64,000 nucleotides of DNA from Bin75 sp965212135 (lineage in GTDB: Bacteria > Nitrospirota > Nitrospiria > Nitrospirales > UBA8639): positions 1,116,001 to 1,180,000 of the forward strand of contig OZ243044.1 of NCBI GenBank assembly GCA_965212135.1, written 5' to 3'. Shown here in pieces: positions 43,800 to 52,463 of the stretch; within the stretch, counting starts at the first letter, position 1; each line of letters begins with the position of its first letter. The notes under the pieces are model-generated. The model did not search any database. It was not told the origin of the DNA and worked only from the letters and a program-made list of their open reading frames with translations. The translations under genes were made by a program, and so were the position numbers.

Positions 43800-46046
43800 A
43801 TGCAACCCTTCTATGCCGACGTCGTCTTTCCGCCCAGAACGTCCCAAGCCTTCACGTACCGTATCCCTGACTCCTGGCACGTCCCTCCCACAGTGGGGCA
43901 ATGGGTCCTGGCGCCGTTTGGGCCGCGCTACAAACCTGGGTTGATTGTCTCTCTTACCGACAACGCGAGGCAAGTCACGATTCCTTCCAGCCGAATTCGA
44001 GAACTGTCCAAACGCCTCGTCGCCTCCTCTCAATGGGACCCGGCGCCCACTCTCATTCTCCTGGCACAATGGATGGCCGACTACTATCTGGCTCCGGTCG
44101 GCGCATGCCTGGCGCTTGTCCATCCGCCTCGCCCTCCCTTTCGCAGCGCCACTCGCTGGACCATCACCCCGCAGGGGCAACACCGCCTGGGGACTGTGCG
44201 GACGGGCACCGCAACACACGCACTCCTAACCGCCCTTGCCAAGCGTCCCAAAGGCCTGGCGCCATCAACCATTGACCAACTGCTGGCACAGCCCTCCACG
44301 GTCTTAAGCCGACTCAAACGACAGCAATGGATTCAGGAGCGGCAGGACTGGAGTGAACTGCCGTTTCCACACACCCCCGCACCCACGCTTCCCGCGCAGG
44401 CCCGTCTTGCAATCTCCGATGAACGTCCCGCGTGTCCCTCATGGTGGGAGCGTTTTCAACAACACCTTCAAGCCGGACAATGCGGTGAAATGCTGACCGG
44501 CGAATCGCCGCATGAGCGGTCTTCCCTGTTGGTCAACGTCATACGACACACCACGGCCCGTCAACGCACGCTTCTGGTGATTACGCCGAATATCGGCCGG
44601 GCGGCCACCCTAGCCGCTCATCTGCGTCACGCGGCGGCTTGCCCGACAGGAGAGTTTCACAGCGGCCTTTCGGAAACCCGGCGTTGTCAACAATGGCAGG
44701 CCATCAAACAGGGGCGCTATGCCGTGGTCGTGGGGACCCGGTCGGCGCTGTTCCTGCCTCTCCCCGCTTTGGGCTGCGTGTGGGTGGAACATGAAGAGGA
44801 CGGCTCCTACAAAGAAGAGGCAAGCCCGCACTACCACGCTCGGGACGTCGCGCGAAAACGAGCCTCGCTGGACAACGCCGTACTCGTTCTGCATTCGCCC
44901 CATCCAACGCTTGAGACCGTCCATCACTTTGCGGCCGGCGGCGAGCCTGACCGGACGCTCCCCGTCCCGACCCGGAACACCCCGCCCGCCATCCGGCTGG
45001 TCAACCTTCAAGAGACCGCGTTCGGCACCATCTTCTCCGACGCCTTGCAGCAGGACATGGAACACGCCCTCGCGCAGGGCGGCGGCGTCATCGTCTATCA
45101 CAATCGCAAAGGATTTTCCTCGTCCCTCACCTGCCGGGATTGCGGGACGGCGCCGCAATGCCCGCGATGTCAGGTGTCTTTCAGTCTCCGGCAATCCCAA
45201 CTGCTGTGCCCCTATTGCGGACAAAGCGAGCCGATGCCAACCACCTGTCCATCGTGTTCCGGCACCAGATTGGAACCGTTTGGCTTGGGCACCGAACGCC
45301 TTGAAGAAGCCTTGCGCCGTCTCTACCCCCAGGCAACCGTTGGACGCTATGACGGCAACACGATCCGGAGCGAATCGGCCGCGCGCCGCGTCAGCGAGCA
45401 ATTTTCTCAAGGCAAGATCGCGCTGCTCGTCGGGACACAAATGCTCTTTCACGCCTTTCCGCTCGCGCCGGTGCGATGTCTCGGCGTTCCCTACGCGGAC
45501 GCGGGACTGCACATGCCGGACTTTCGATCGTCTGAACGGGTGTTTCATCATTTACAACAGGCCGTCGGACTGTTGACGCCGGGCCTCCCGGGATCGGCGG
45601 TGATTCAAACACGCCTGCCCGCTCACCACGTGATGGAAGCCGTCAGTCAACAACAGCCCGCGCTCTTCTACGACCAGGAACTGGACTTTCGCCAACGAGC
45701 GGGGTATCCGCCCTTTGGTCACCTCATTCAATTGCACGTTTCGGGCAAAGAAGCCGCGGAAGCCGAAGAGGCCGCCACCGCGTGGAGACGCCTTCTCACC
45801 GCGGAGCGGGCACGGATGATCGCGGGCGGCGAGACGGAACAGCTTCAACATGACGCCATCCTTGGTCCCCTGCCATCGCACGGCCCCAAACCGCGCGGGC
45901 TGCATCGTTATCATCTGTTGGTGAAATTCATGGACGGGACCGCCGGGAGAACCCTCGTTCGACGGACGCTTGCGCCGATGACCCAACAACGCATCGCTCG
46001 ACGCGTTCGCCTGGGAGTCAACGTTGATCCATGGGACGTGCTGTAG
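43800..46046 (+). CDS. priA: PriA-like replication restart protein with degenerate ATPase motifs
   Basis: PriA reloads the replisome at stalled forks. The 748-residue protein has the N-terminal 3'-DNA-binding domain (YADVVFP, QAFTYRIPDSW, VGQWVLAPFGPR) and all eight zinc cysteines (CRDCGTAPQCPRC and CPYCGQ, CPSC). The helicase motifs are ruined: the P-loop GxTGSGKT is TGESPHERS at 233-241, motif II DEEHD is EHEED at about 330-334, and the arginine-finger motif QVAGRAGR is QAVGLLTPG. It should bind DNA but not hydrolyse ATP. ATPase-dead PriA homologues are known in actinobacteria. The frame is open throughout, so this is not simple decay. Confidence 0.88.
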   Translation: MQPFYADVVFPPRTSQAFTYRIPDSWHVPPTVGQWVLAPFGPRYKPGLIVSLTDNARQVTIPSSRIRELSKRLVASSQWDPAPTLILLAQWMADYYLAPVGACLALVHPPRPPFRSATRWTITPQGQHRLGTVRTGTATHALLTALAKRPKGLAPSTIDQLLAQPSTVLSRLKRQQWIQERQDWSELPFPHTPAPTLPAQARLAISDERPACPSWWERFQQHLQAGQCGEMLTGESPHERSSLLVNVIRHTTARQRTLLVITPNIGRAATLAAHLRHAAACPTGEFHSGLSETRRCQQWQAIKQGRYAVVVGTRSALFLPLPALGCVWVEHEEDGSYKEEASPHYHARDVARKRASLDNAVLVLHSPHPTLETVHHFAAGGEPDRTLPVPTRNTPPAIRLVNLQETAFGTIFSDALQQDMEHALAQGGGVIVYHNRKGFSSSLTCRDCGTAPQCPRCQVSFSLRQSQLLCPYCGQSEPMPTTCPSCSGTRLEPFGLGTERLEEALRRLYPQATVGRYDGNTIRSESAARRVSEQFSQGKIALLVGTQMLFHAFPLAPVRCLGVPYADAGLHMPDFRSSERVFHHLQQAVGLLTPGLPGSAVIQTRLPAHHVMEAVSQQQPALFYDQELDFRQRAGYPPFGHLIQLHVSGKEAAEAEEAATAWRRLLTAERARMIAGGETEQLQHDAILGPLPSHGPKPRGLHRYHLLVKFMDGTAGRTLVRRTLAPMTQQRIARRVRLGVNVDPWDVL

Positions 46047-46062
46047 GAGACAGCGCGGACGG

Positions 46063-46503
46063 CTATGGTGTCTTCCTGCGTCTGGCCTTGGCCTGATTCG
46101 GCGTCAAGGGAGAAGCGGGGTCTTCCGGTTTGGGTTGAGTGCGACGGTACAGCCCATAGGCAAAGGTCAGCCAGAAAATTCCCGACAGCACGCCGAACAA
46201 CACCGAGGTAAAGGCCTTGCTCATTTCTTCCAATGGCGGTTCCGGACCAAACTGCCGGAGTTCAATCAACCGGTAAAAGGGCCACGCCAGACTTTCCATA
46301 CCCAGCAGCAAGGTGGACCACGCCCACACATGCGTCACACCGGGACACGTTTTCGCAAAGACCACCATGAGCACAACCACCACCGTCACCGTCACGGCGA
46401 TGGAAAGCCCGCCATACAACAGCCACAGCCCGCCCGCCACGGCCATGGCCCCAAGAACGGCATTCACAAAGAACATCGGTGTGTACGGCATGGAACCCAC
46501 CAT
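46063..46503 (-). CDS. Four-helix membrane protein of unknown function
   Basis: From MVGSMPYTPMFF the protein has about 146 residues with four hydrophobic helices (NAVLGAMAVAGGLWLLYG, AVTVTVVVVLMVVFA, HVWAWSTLLLGMESLAW and VLFGVLSGIFWLTFAYGLY) and a basic C-terminal tail (KARRRKTP). No known family motif is seen. It is convergent with priA, whose end lies 16 bp away. The start is uncertain between 46503 and 46491. Confidence 0.6.
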   Translation of the reverse strand: MVGSMPYTPMFFVNAVLGAMAVAGGLWLLYGGLSIAVTVTVVVVLMVVFAKTCPGVTHVWAWSTLLLGMESLAWPFYRLIELRQFGPEPPLEEMSKAFTSVLFGVLSGIFWLTFAYGLYRRTQPKPEDPASPLTPNQAKARRRKTP

Positions 46504-46673
46504 AGCATACCCATTCCGGCACGCGCACGGCACGTACGGCCGATTGAACGGCAAGAGTCGGATTGTCCTGTGTCAGAAAGATGGCGGGGGCGGATTGCCG
46601 GCGGCGGTGGTGAGAAGCGGCTTATGAAAGAACAGGGGACTCCATGAAGGAACGCGCTCGTACTTCTATCCCG

Positions 46674-49241
46674 TCAAGAGGTGAGGGCATTCATTTTTTG
46701 CCTCCAGTCATTTGCCATGAGAATACGAAGAACCATGGCTTTGCCGTCATTACGGGAAACCGTCATTTGACCGGTCACAACGGCTTCACGCGAAGCCTGT
46801 TCCAGAAAACTAAAAACCTTCTCCTTGTAATCGGTATTCTCGTTTTTAAGGTGCATGCCCTTTGTCTCAAGAATGGCATAAGTCCTGATCCCCTTCTTTT
46901 TATAGATGCAGGCGAGGAAGTCTGGATAAACTTTGTGCTTGCGCCAGCCCTGCAGAGGATAACCATTGACGCCCCGGGCGGCGAAGCGATGCCAGTATTT
47001 TATGGCTTGATTGGCATTATCATCCAAATAGAGAGCAAAGTCTCTCTCCAAGCCATTGAGTTCGCTGACAAAGACGCGATCATAAAGGGAAAGTTGCAGT
47101 TGTGTTGTGTCTTCCCGCACAAAAGGCAGACTGCCCTTGACAACCTGGAGGTTCATAGTCTTCTCGGTTTCCCAACGCAGTTCCGGATCATCAACGGCGT
47201 TGAGATTGAACACAAGGTCGCCGCTCTTGAGTTTGGCGCGAAACAGAGCCTCGCTTGCCTTGTCTATCCGACCGGTAATGTCCTGCTTCATTTCGTCAAG
47301 AATATCTTCGCGCTCCAGATAGATTTTCTCCTGCTCAATCCCGCGCCGGTCAAAAGCCTTGAGTGCGTCAGAGGCGATTCCGGCGGCGACCCACGGATTG
47401 GGAACAGAGTCGGAAAGGCCGCGTGCAAAAAACGCCGAATCCACCCGCCCGCCGTCCACCGATTCCCTGCCACGACTCACGACGTGATGGCCGCCAGGAT
47501 GGATTTTTGTCTGCGTTGCGCTTTGAGCAAGCCGCTGCTGAAACACGCGGTCGTTTTTCTTTGAGAAAGAAAAGTCGTCCCAAGGCAGGGCAAAGAGAAT
47601 ATCGCGCTCATAATCCAGCAGACGCTTGCCCCCGCGCCTGGCTTTTCCATGGAGAATCTGCGGAAGAAACACGGTAACATCTTTGAATGCCAGGCGACGC
47701 GGGACGGAAATACGCTGGCTGCCTTTTCCCGTATCGTCGTCGCGGGATCTCACGCCATCCACGTCCCCAAGCCCCTCACGCTCAAGGCCCTCCTGAACCT
47801 TGTTGACTGCTTCGCCAACATCCTTGTCGGCGCAGAACACATGTGCCTCGTCCAGATCATCCATACCGGTCAGCATGGCCCCCGGCTGACGCAGGACGCG
47901 GCCCGTGAGTTGGGTCAACGCGCGCCGCGCCGTGGATTTGGAGAGCAACGCCAGCACATAGGCAAAGGAGCAGTCCCAGCCTTCCTGGAGCGCGGCTTTG
48001 GTGATAATGGCGCGGACCGGGGACGTTTCGGCAAGCAGGTTTTCATTTTTGATTTCGTTTTTTTCCGCCGATTTGACGCGCACTTCATCGGGGCGGAATT
48101 TGAGTTTTTGCACAAGATGGTCGCGCACGTGTTCGGCATGGATGCGTGTGGCATCCTGTAATTGAGCCTTGCCGGTCTGCTCGGCCTGAATCAGCATGAT
48201 AGGGCGGATATGGCGATTGCCGTGCCGGCGCAATGTTTTCGCCTTCACGTCCAGTTCCCGAAGTTTGTCGGCGGCACGGCGGAGCGTTCCCTTCCAGTCA
48301 TCCTGTTCCTTGTTGTACAGATTGATCGGAAGTTTGATCATTTCCTCGTTTTTAAGCGCCTGCCCTGGAACATTCACCAGCAGATTGCTGTCCTGCTCCG
48401 GGGTTGCGGAAAGCTCAAGGATAAAACGCGGATTGAGGCTACAGACAAAATCGCGGCGAATAGTGGTGGCGACGTTCTGGCTTTCGTCTATCACGACAAT
48501 GGGACGCAACACGCGAATGGCGTTGGCGAGGCTGTGCCTGACATACCCCTTTGTCGCATGGGAACTGCCGGGCACGTCCAGATCAAGATTGGGACACTCC
48601 TCAAGTAGCGCATCATTCTGAACGTGACGGTCCGGATAGGGAAGAATGTCGCGATGATTGCCGGACTCATTGTGAAATTTCCTGGCCTCTTTCTTGTCTT
48701 CGCTGACCGCGCCCGCCTGAAGCGTCAGGAGCATGACAGTGAGATTGGCGTCCACGTCAAGGCGGGTGAACCGATCGTGGCGCTCGATAACGCGCGGGCT
48801 GTTGTGCGCGGCGGCGCGCTTGAGGAAAAAACGGCAGGGATGTTCGGGATCGCGAAAATTTTTCAGTGTCTGGCTGTAGATCGCCTCGGACGGGACGATC
48901 CACAAGACCAGTCCATTGTTGCGGCGGAAGAACTCACCATTGACCCGCTCCACCGCATGAACGCCCAACAGCGTCTTGCCGCCGCCGGTCGGGATTTTGA
49001 GGCAGATATTCGGAACCGGCCTGCCGCACCCGTCCAGGCGGTTTTGCCACTCAATGGAAGACCGCCCCTTCCAGAAATCCTTCCACCCCTGCTCGGGCCA
49101 GTCCTCATCAAGAGGTTCTTCACCCGCATCTGCCAGTGTCTTATTCCGCCGCGCCTCTTTCTCCTGTGCGTCCTTGAGAACGGCAAGATAAGAGGAAAGC
49201 GTCTCAAGGGCTTTCTCCTGGTAATCTTTCAGGGGGAGCAT
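46674..49241 (-). CDS. Type III-like restriction enzyme subunit (Res helicase-nuclease)
   Basis: The 855-residue protein has an SF2 helicase core with Walker A PTGGGKTLL (84-92), motif II VVIDESQN, SAT-like ELSATPEQ, and motif VI TGRVLRQPG, followed by a C-terminal PD-(D/E)xK nuclease seen as YPDFLACI with ILETKG. It would cut DNA lacking methylation by the paired Mod, after ATP-driven scanning. It starts 2 bp after the accessory gene's stop, within the mod operon. The type III label rests on domain order and the Mod partner. Confidence 0.85.
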   Translation of the reverse strand: MLPLKDYQEKALETLSSYLAVLKDAQEKEARRNKTLADAGEEPLDEDWPEQGWKDFWKGRSSIEWQNRLDGCGRPVPNICLKIPTGGGKTLLGVHAVERVNGEFFRRNNGLVLWIVPSEAIYSQTLKNFRDPEHPCRFFLKRAAAHNSPRVIERHDRFTRLDVDANLTVMLLTLQAGAVSEDKKEARKFHNESGNHRDILPYPDRHVQNDALLEECPNLDLDVPGSSHATKGYVRHSLANAIRVLRPIVVIDESQNVATTIRRDFVCSLNPRFILELSATPEQDSNLLVNVPGQALKNEEMIKLPINLYNKEQDDWKGTLRRAADKLRELDVKAKTLRRHGNRHIRPIMLIQAEQTGKAQLQDATRIHAEHVRDHLVQKLKFRPDEVRVKSAEKNEIKNENLLAETSPVRAIITKAALQEGWDCSFAYVLALLSKSTARRALTQLTGRVLRQPGAMLTGMDDLDEAHVFCADKDVGEAVNKVQEGLEREGLGDVDGVRSRDDDTGKGSQRISVPRRLAFKDVTVFLPQILHGKARRGGKRLLDYERDILFALPWDDFSFSKKNDRVFQQRLAQSATQTKIHPGGHHVVSRGRESVDGGRVDSAFFARGLSDSVPNPWVAAGIASDALKAFDRRGIEQEKIYLEREDILDEMKQDITGRIDKASEALFRAKLKSGDLVFNLNAVDDPELRWETEKTMNLQVVKGSLPFVREDTTQLQLSLYDRVFVSELNGLERDFALYLDDNANQAIKYWHRFAARGVNGYPLQGWRKHKVYPDFLACIYKKKGIRTYAILETKGMHLKNENTDYKEKVFSFLEQASREAVVTGQMTVSRNDGKAMVLRILMANDWRQKMNALTS

Positions 49242-49243
49242 TG

Positions 49244-49804
49244 TCAGGAACTTTTTGATGGGTCAGGATTATCTGAAGTATTTGGTAAGTTGATGATTGC
49301 AACAGGCACAATTTTTTGGCCGCTTGCGAGATCAACGATGTAATGACGTATAATAGATTGCTCCGATTCTATATCTGCGTGACCTTGTGGATAATACCCA
49401 CCCCTTAGAATTTCCATTTGTTCTATCCTAAACTTCAACACCTTAGCCATTAAGTCAAGCATTTGTGTAAGCAATTCAAGTCGTTCCTTACCGATTCGTT
49501 CATCGTGCAAACGAGGCTCTGTTGCCTCCTTAGGATGTTTAGCGTGTATCGTTCCAAAATGCTGATGGAGTTCTCTCCATCTTTTTATAACTTCTGGATG
49601 ATCGACAAACTCTATCTCAACCAGGTTAAGCGCTGCGATGTGATCAGGCGATAGACGCGCATCTCGCGTACGCATTAACGTCCTGAATATATCCATCTTC
49701 CGCGCCCTTTGCTCGCGTCGCCTGTCAAGATACCCATTGCCCCAGACAGCCAAACATGGGCCGATTATGATGGCCAAGATGGTGAGGATAGAAAGAAGGC
49801 TCAT
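49244..49804 (-). CDS. Membrane-anchored accessory protein inside the R-M operon (DUF6680-like)
   Basis: From MSLLSILTILAIIIGP the 186-residue protein has one N-terminal membrane helix followed by a basic stop-transfer (DRRREQRARK) and a mostly helical soluble domain: FRTLMRTRDARLSPDHIAALNLVEIEF, WRELHQHFGT and LLTQMLDLMAKVLKF are its marks, each shorter than the full match. I recall these as DUF6680. It overlaps neither partner but lies 4 bp after mod and 2 bp before res, so all three are one unit. Its role in restriction is unknown; it may be a separate anti-phage component. Confidence 0.7.
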   Translation of the reverse strand: MSLLSILTILAIIIGPCLAVWGNGYLDRRREQRARKMDIFRTLMRTRDARLSPDHIAALNLVEIEFVDHPEVIKRWRELHQHFGTIHAKHPKEATEPRLHDERIGKERLELLTQMLDLMAKVLKFRIEQMEILRGGYYPQGHADIESEQSIIRHYIVDLASGQKIVPVAIINLPNTSDNPDPSKSS

Positions 49805-49808
49805 TTGC

Positions 49809-51428
49809 TTAGGCTCCCAGGCGCTGGTGGATGGTCCAAGGGAGTTGGCAGAAGACAATGCCTTTTTCGGCCAATTCCTTGCGGCCTACGAAAACCGAAG
49901 GCGCATAGACCAGAATTTTCTTGCCTGCCGTGGGCCGTTTGGCAATTTTCTCGGCCAGATCGCCGGTCAGGGCGGAGTCGTTGCTTTTCAGAAATTCCGG
50001 ATCGGGTTTATAGACCAGATAGACACGGAAACGCGCACTTTCGCCGATGAACCAGTCATCACGCGACTTGAATGAGTGAAGCGTCTCGCCCGTGGCCGTC
50101 CAGAAAATATGCGTGGCAAGCGTTTCGTAATCCGGCAGGGACTCGCCGGTGAGCATTTTGTCTTCGCTCAACTCTTTGCCTAATGTGCAATAGGTGAAGG
50201 AGCCACCAAGTCCTTTGCGCAACGTCTCGTCCTTTGTGCCTTTCACGCCCTTGATGGCACGGCGGACACGCTCGGCGGTTATTTTGTTGGCAATCTTATT
50301 TTCGCATTCCACCAGAATAAACTTGCGGGTGCCGCTATCTTCTTTGTTGAGGGCAAGGACAGCATGAGCGGTAGTGCCGGAGCCGGCGAAGGAATCAAGT
50401 ATGATTGATTCGTGGTCTGTGGCATGAAAGAGAAGTTGCCTTACGACGCTCACAGGCTTGACTGTTTCAAAGCCATGCAAAGGAGATTCTAAAATCTCCG
50501 ATAATTCTGCCTTCGCTCTCTCGGTCGTTCCCTTTTCTTTTGAGAAAAAACCCCAAAACGGGTCGGTTTTCTCCGTTCGTTCGTCGTCGGGTCTCATTTT
50601 GAGATGCGGCATCCCATTTTTTATTAAGAGGTCGCCTCGGTGTTCAAATTTTTGCACCATTTTTGTTCCAATTTTCCATTGTTTATTGTGCTGTGGATTA
50701 ATTCCCAATATAGGGAATACCATGCTGTCGCGCGAACGAATTCCCAATGCACTCATTTGTTCAATTAATGCATAGCGAAACTCGCCGTTTTTGTCTTTTT
50801 CCGGATATTGTTTTGCGTCAATCTGAATAAGATTAAAGCGCATTTTGGTGCCTTTGGAATAGCACAAAATATGCTCTATTTTAGGTTGTAGTTTATTGAA
50901 AGAATCTTTCGTATTTTGTGTTTTTGTTTTGGACTCCCAACCTATATTTCCTACAAAATTCTCCTCCCCAAAAATCTCATCCATCATAGAGCGCAAACGG
51001 TGTTGCTCATTATCATCAATGGAAATAAAAATCACGCCGTCATCGGCGAGTAAATCCTTCAACAGTTGCAACCTCGGCCACATCATGCACAGCCATTTGT
51101 CGTGGCGGCATTGGTCGTCCCCGTCCACCGTCTTGCCCATCCACTTGGTGATCATCGGGCTGTTCACATTGTCGTTATATGCCCAACCTTCATTCCCGGT
51201 ATTGTAGGGCGGGTCAATGTAAATACAGTTGACCTTCCCCTCATAGCGTGGAAGCAGGCTTTTCAGGGCTTTGAGATTGTCACCCTCAATGATCAGATTG
51301 CCGCTTAGATCGGGCTTGCCGCCTTTCGGCAGGCAGGATTTCCCCGTATCCGCCGCCAGTACCTGAAACGGCACCGTCAGATGATGCGCATAGACGTCGC
51401 CTTTGCCCAGAAAATCCAGTTCCAGCAT
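49809..51428 (-). CDS. Adenine-specific DNA methyltransferase (type III-like Mod)
   Basis: The 539-residue protein has the beta-class methylase order: motif IV DPPY at 72-75 (YIDPPYNTGNEG), the following GVIFISIDDNEQ segment, and late motif I LDSFAGSGTTAHAVLALN. It would methylate adenine N6 within the site recognised by its central part. The ATG has AGGAG eight bases upstream. Mod alone can modify, and sets the specificity for the Res subunit encoded two genes downstream. Confidence 0.9.
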   Translation of the reverse strand: MLELDFLGKGDVYAHHLTVPFQVLAADTGKSCLPKGGKPDLSGNLIIEGDNLKALKSLLPRYEGKVNCIYIDPPYNTGNEGWAYNDNVNSPMITKWMGKTVDGDDQCRHDKWLCMMWPRLQLLKDLLADDGVIFISIDDNEQHRLRSMMDEIFGEENFVGNIGWESKTKTQNTKDSFNKLQPKIEHILCYSKGTKMRFNLIQIDAKQYPEKDKNGEFRYALIEQMSALGIRSRDSMVFPILGINPQHNKQWKIGTKMVQKFEHRGDLLIKNGMPHLKMRPDDERTEKTDPFWGFFSKEKGTTERAKAELSEILESPLHGFETVKPVSVVRQLLFHATDHESIILDSFAGSGTTAHAVLALNKEDSGTRKFILVECENKIANKITAERVRRAIKGVKGTKDETLRKGLGGSFTYCTLGKELSEDKMLTGESLPDYETLATHIFWTATGETLHSFKSRDDWFIGESARFRVYLVYKPDPEFLKSNDSALTGDLAEKIAKRPTAGKKILVYAPSVFVGRKELAEKGIVFCQLPWTIHQRLGA

Positions 51429-51677
51429 TGCTTTTCTCCTCTCATTTTTTCCCCGCCACTGAACCCGCCTACTTCGCCAGCAACGTTCTTCTCATCATAG
51501 GTTTTTGGAAGACAGTCCGGCAACAACAGCGAAAATGGGGCGTGCCGGAGAAGCCGTTGGGACACTTCCGACATGTGGCTTGCGGTCGGAATATCGTGCC
51601 TGCCCGTGCATACGCGACACGCCGATTCCCAAGGAATCATGAAACAAAGAATGGTGCGAGAGTCAGGGACGTCCCCG

Positions 51678-52382
51678 TTACGGGAGATCGTTGGCAGACG
51701 GTTCTTCGTCTGTTTCGGAATGCGAAAACGGCCGGATTGAAGACAGTTCTTTTGGATGGATCAGCGTTAAGCAACCCGCCGCCACCGGGTCTTTATGAAA
51801 CAGCGCATAGACGGAGAACATGCTGGGCGGCTTGTCGCCTGGCGTTGACGGAAACAGGACCGGTACCTCAATCCACGGCATGGGCGCGTCCAGGCTGGCG
51901 AGCCGCAGACGAACGGCCAGCAGCAGGTCGCGGAGACGAAGATCTCTGGCGTAGGGGTCATGATCCACGGACTTCACGATACTCTGATCCCATAACGATT
52001 TGGTCAGGGAGACGGCTAAACGAAAGCCGACCTGTTCGGCCTTGTGGGTCACGTCCACCAGCAACCCGGCATCAATGGCTTCCTGGCGGGAGGTCATGTA
52101 ACGGACCGGCCCGCTTGCGCCCCCGCCTTCACCTTTGACATCAGCCGAACCCGCCTGGCTCATGGCCTCGGCAAACACGGTTTCGGGGCCTTCCGGCGTC
52201 CCCGCAACGTCACGGTCTCCTCCTGGTGAGGCAAAGGCGTCCGCCGCATAGCCTCTGGCTTTGAGAATGCCCTCATACACCGCGAGGGCCGATTTCGACC
52301 ATGCGGCATTGAAGGCGCGACCCTGGAAGGCCGCTTCCGCGGCTTTGTTCTCATCATGGGTTAAGGGACGAGTGTCGGTCAT
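51678..52382 (-). CDS. Hypothetical protein with a DUF6573-like C-terminal domain
   Basis: The 234-residue protein has a polar N-terminal half (ENKAAEAAFQGRAFNAAW, then a Gly/Asp-rich linker) and a C-terminal domain with SRQEAIDAGLLVDVTHKAEQVGF, LAVSLTKSLWDQSI and RLRDLLLAVRLRLA. The phrase GLLVDVTxxAxxxGF with a later W is like DUF6573, a family common on plasmids and integrative elements. It may be a relic of a mobile element beside the restriction operon. No enzymatic role is suggested. Confidence 0.5.
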   Translation of the reverse strand: MTDTRPLTHDENKAAEAAFQGRAFNAAWSKSALAVYEGILKARGYAADAFASPGGDRDVAGTPEGPETVFAEAMSQAGSADVKGEGGGASGPVRYMTSRQEAIDAGLLVDVTHKAEQVGFRLAVSLTKSLWDQSIVKSVDHDPYARDLRLRDLLLAVRLRLASLDAPMPWIEVPVLFPSTPGDKPPSMFSVYALFHKDPVAAGCLTLIHPKELSSIRPFSHSETDEEPSANDLP

Positions 52383-52463
52383 ACTTATAATTAATAAGGT
52401 TCGATTGCGGACAAGTCAAGGGGTGGGGCAATTCTCATTTGACAGAAACCGGCCACGGCGGAC

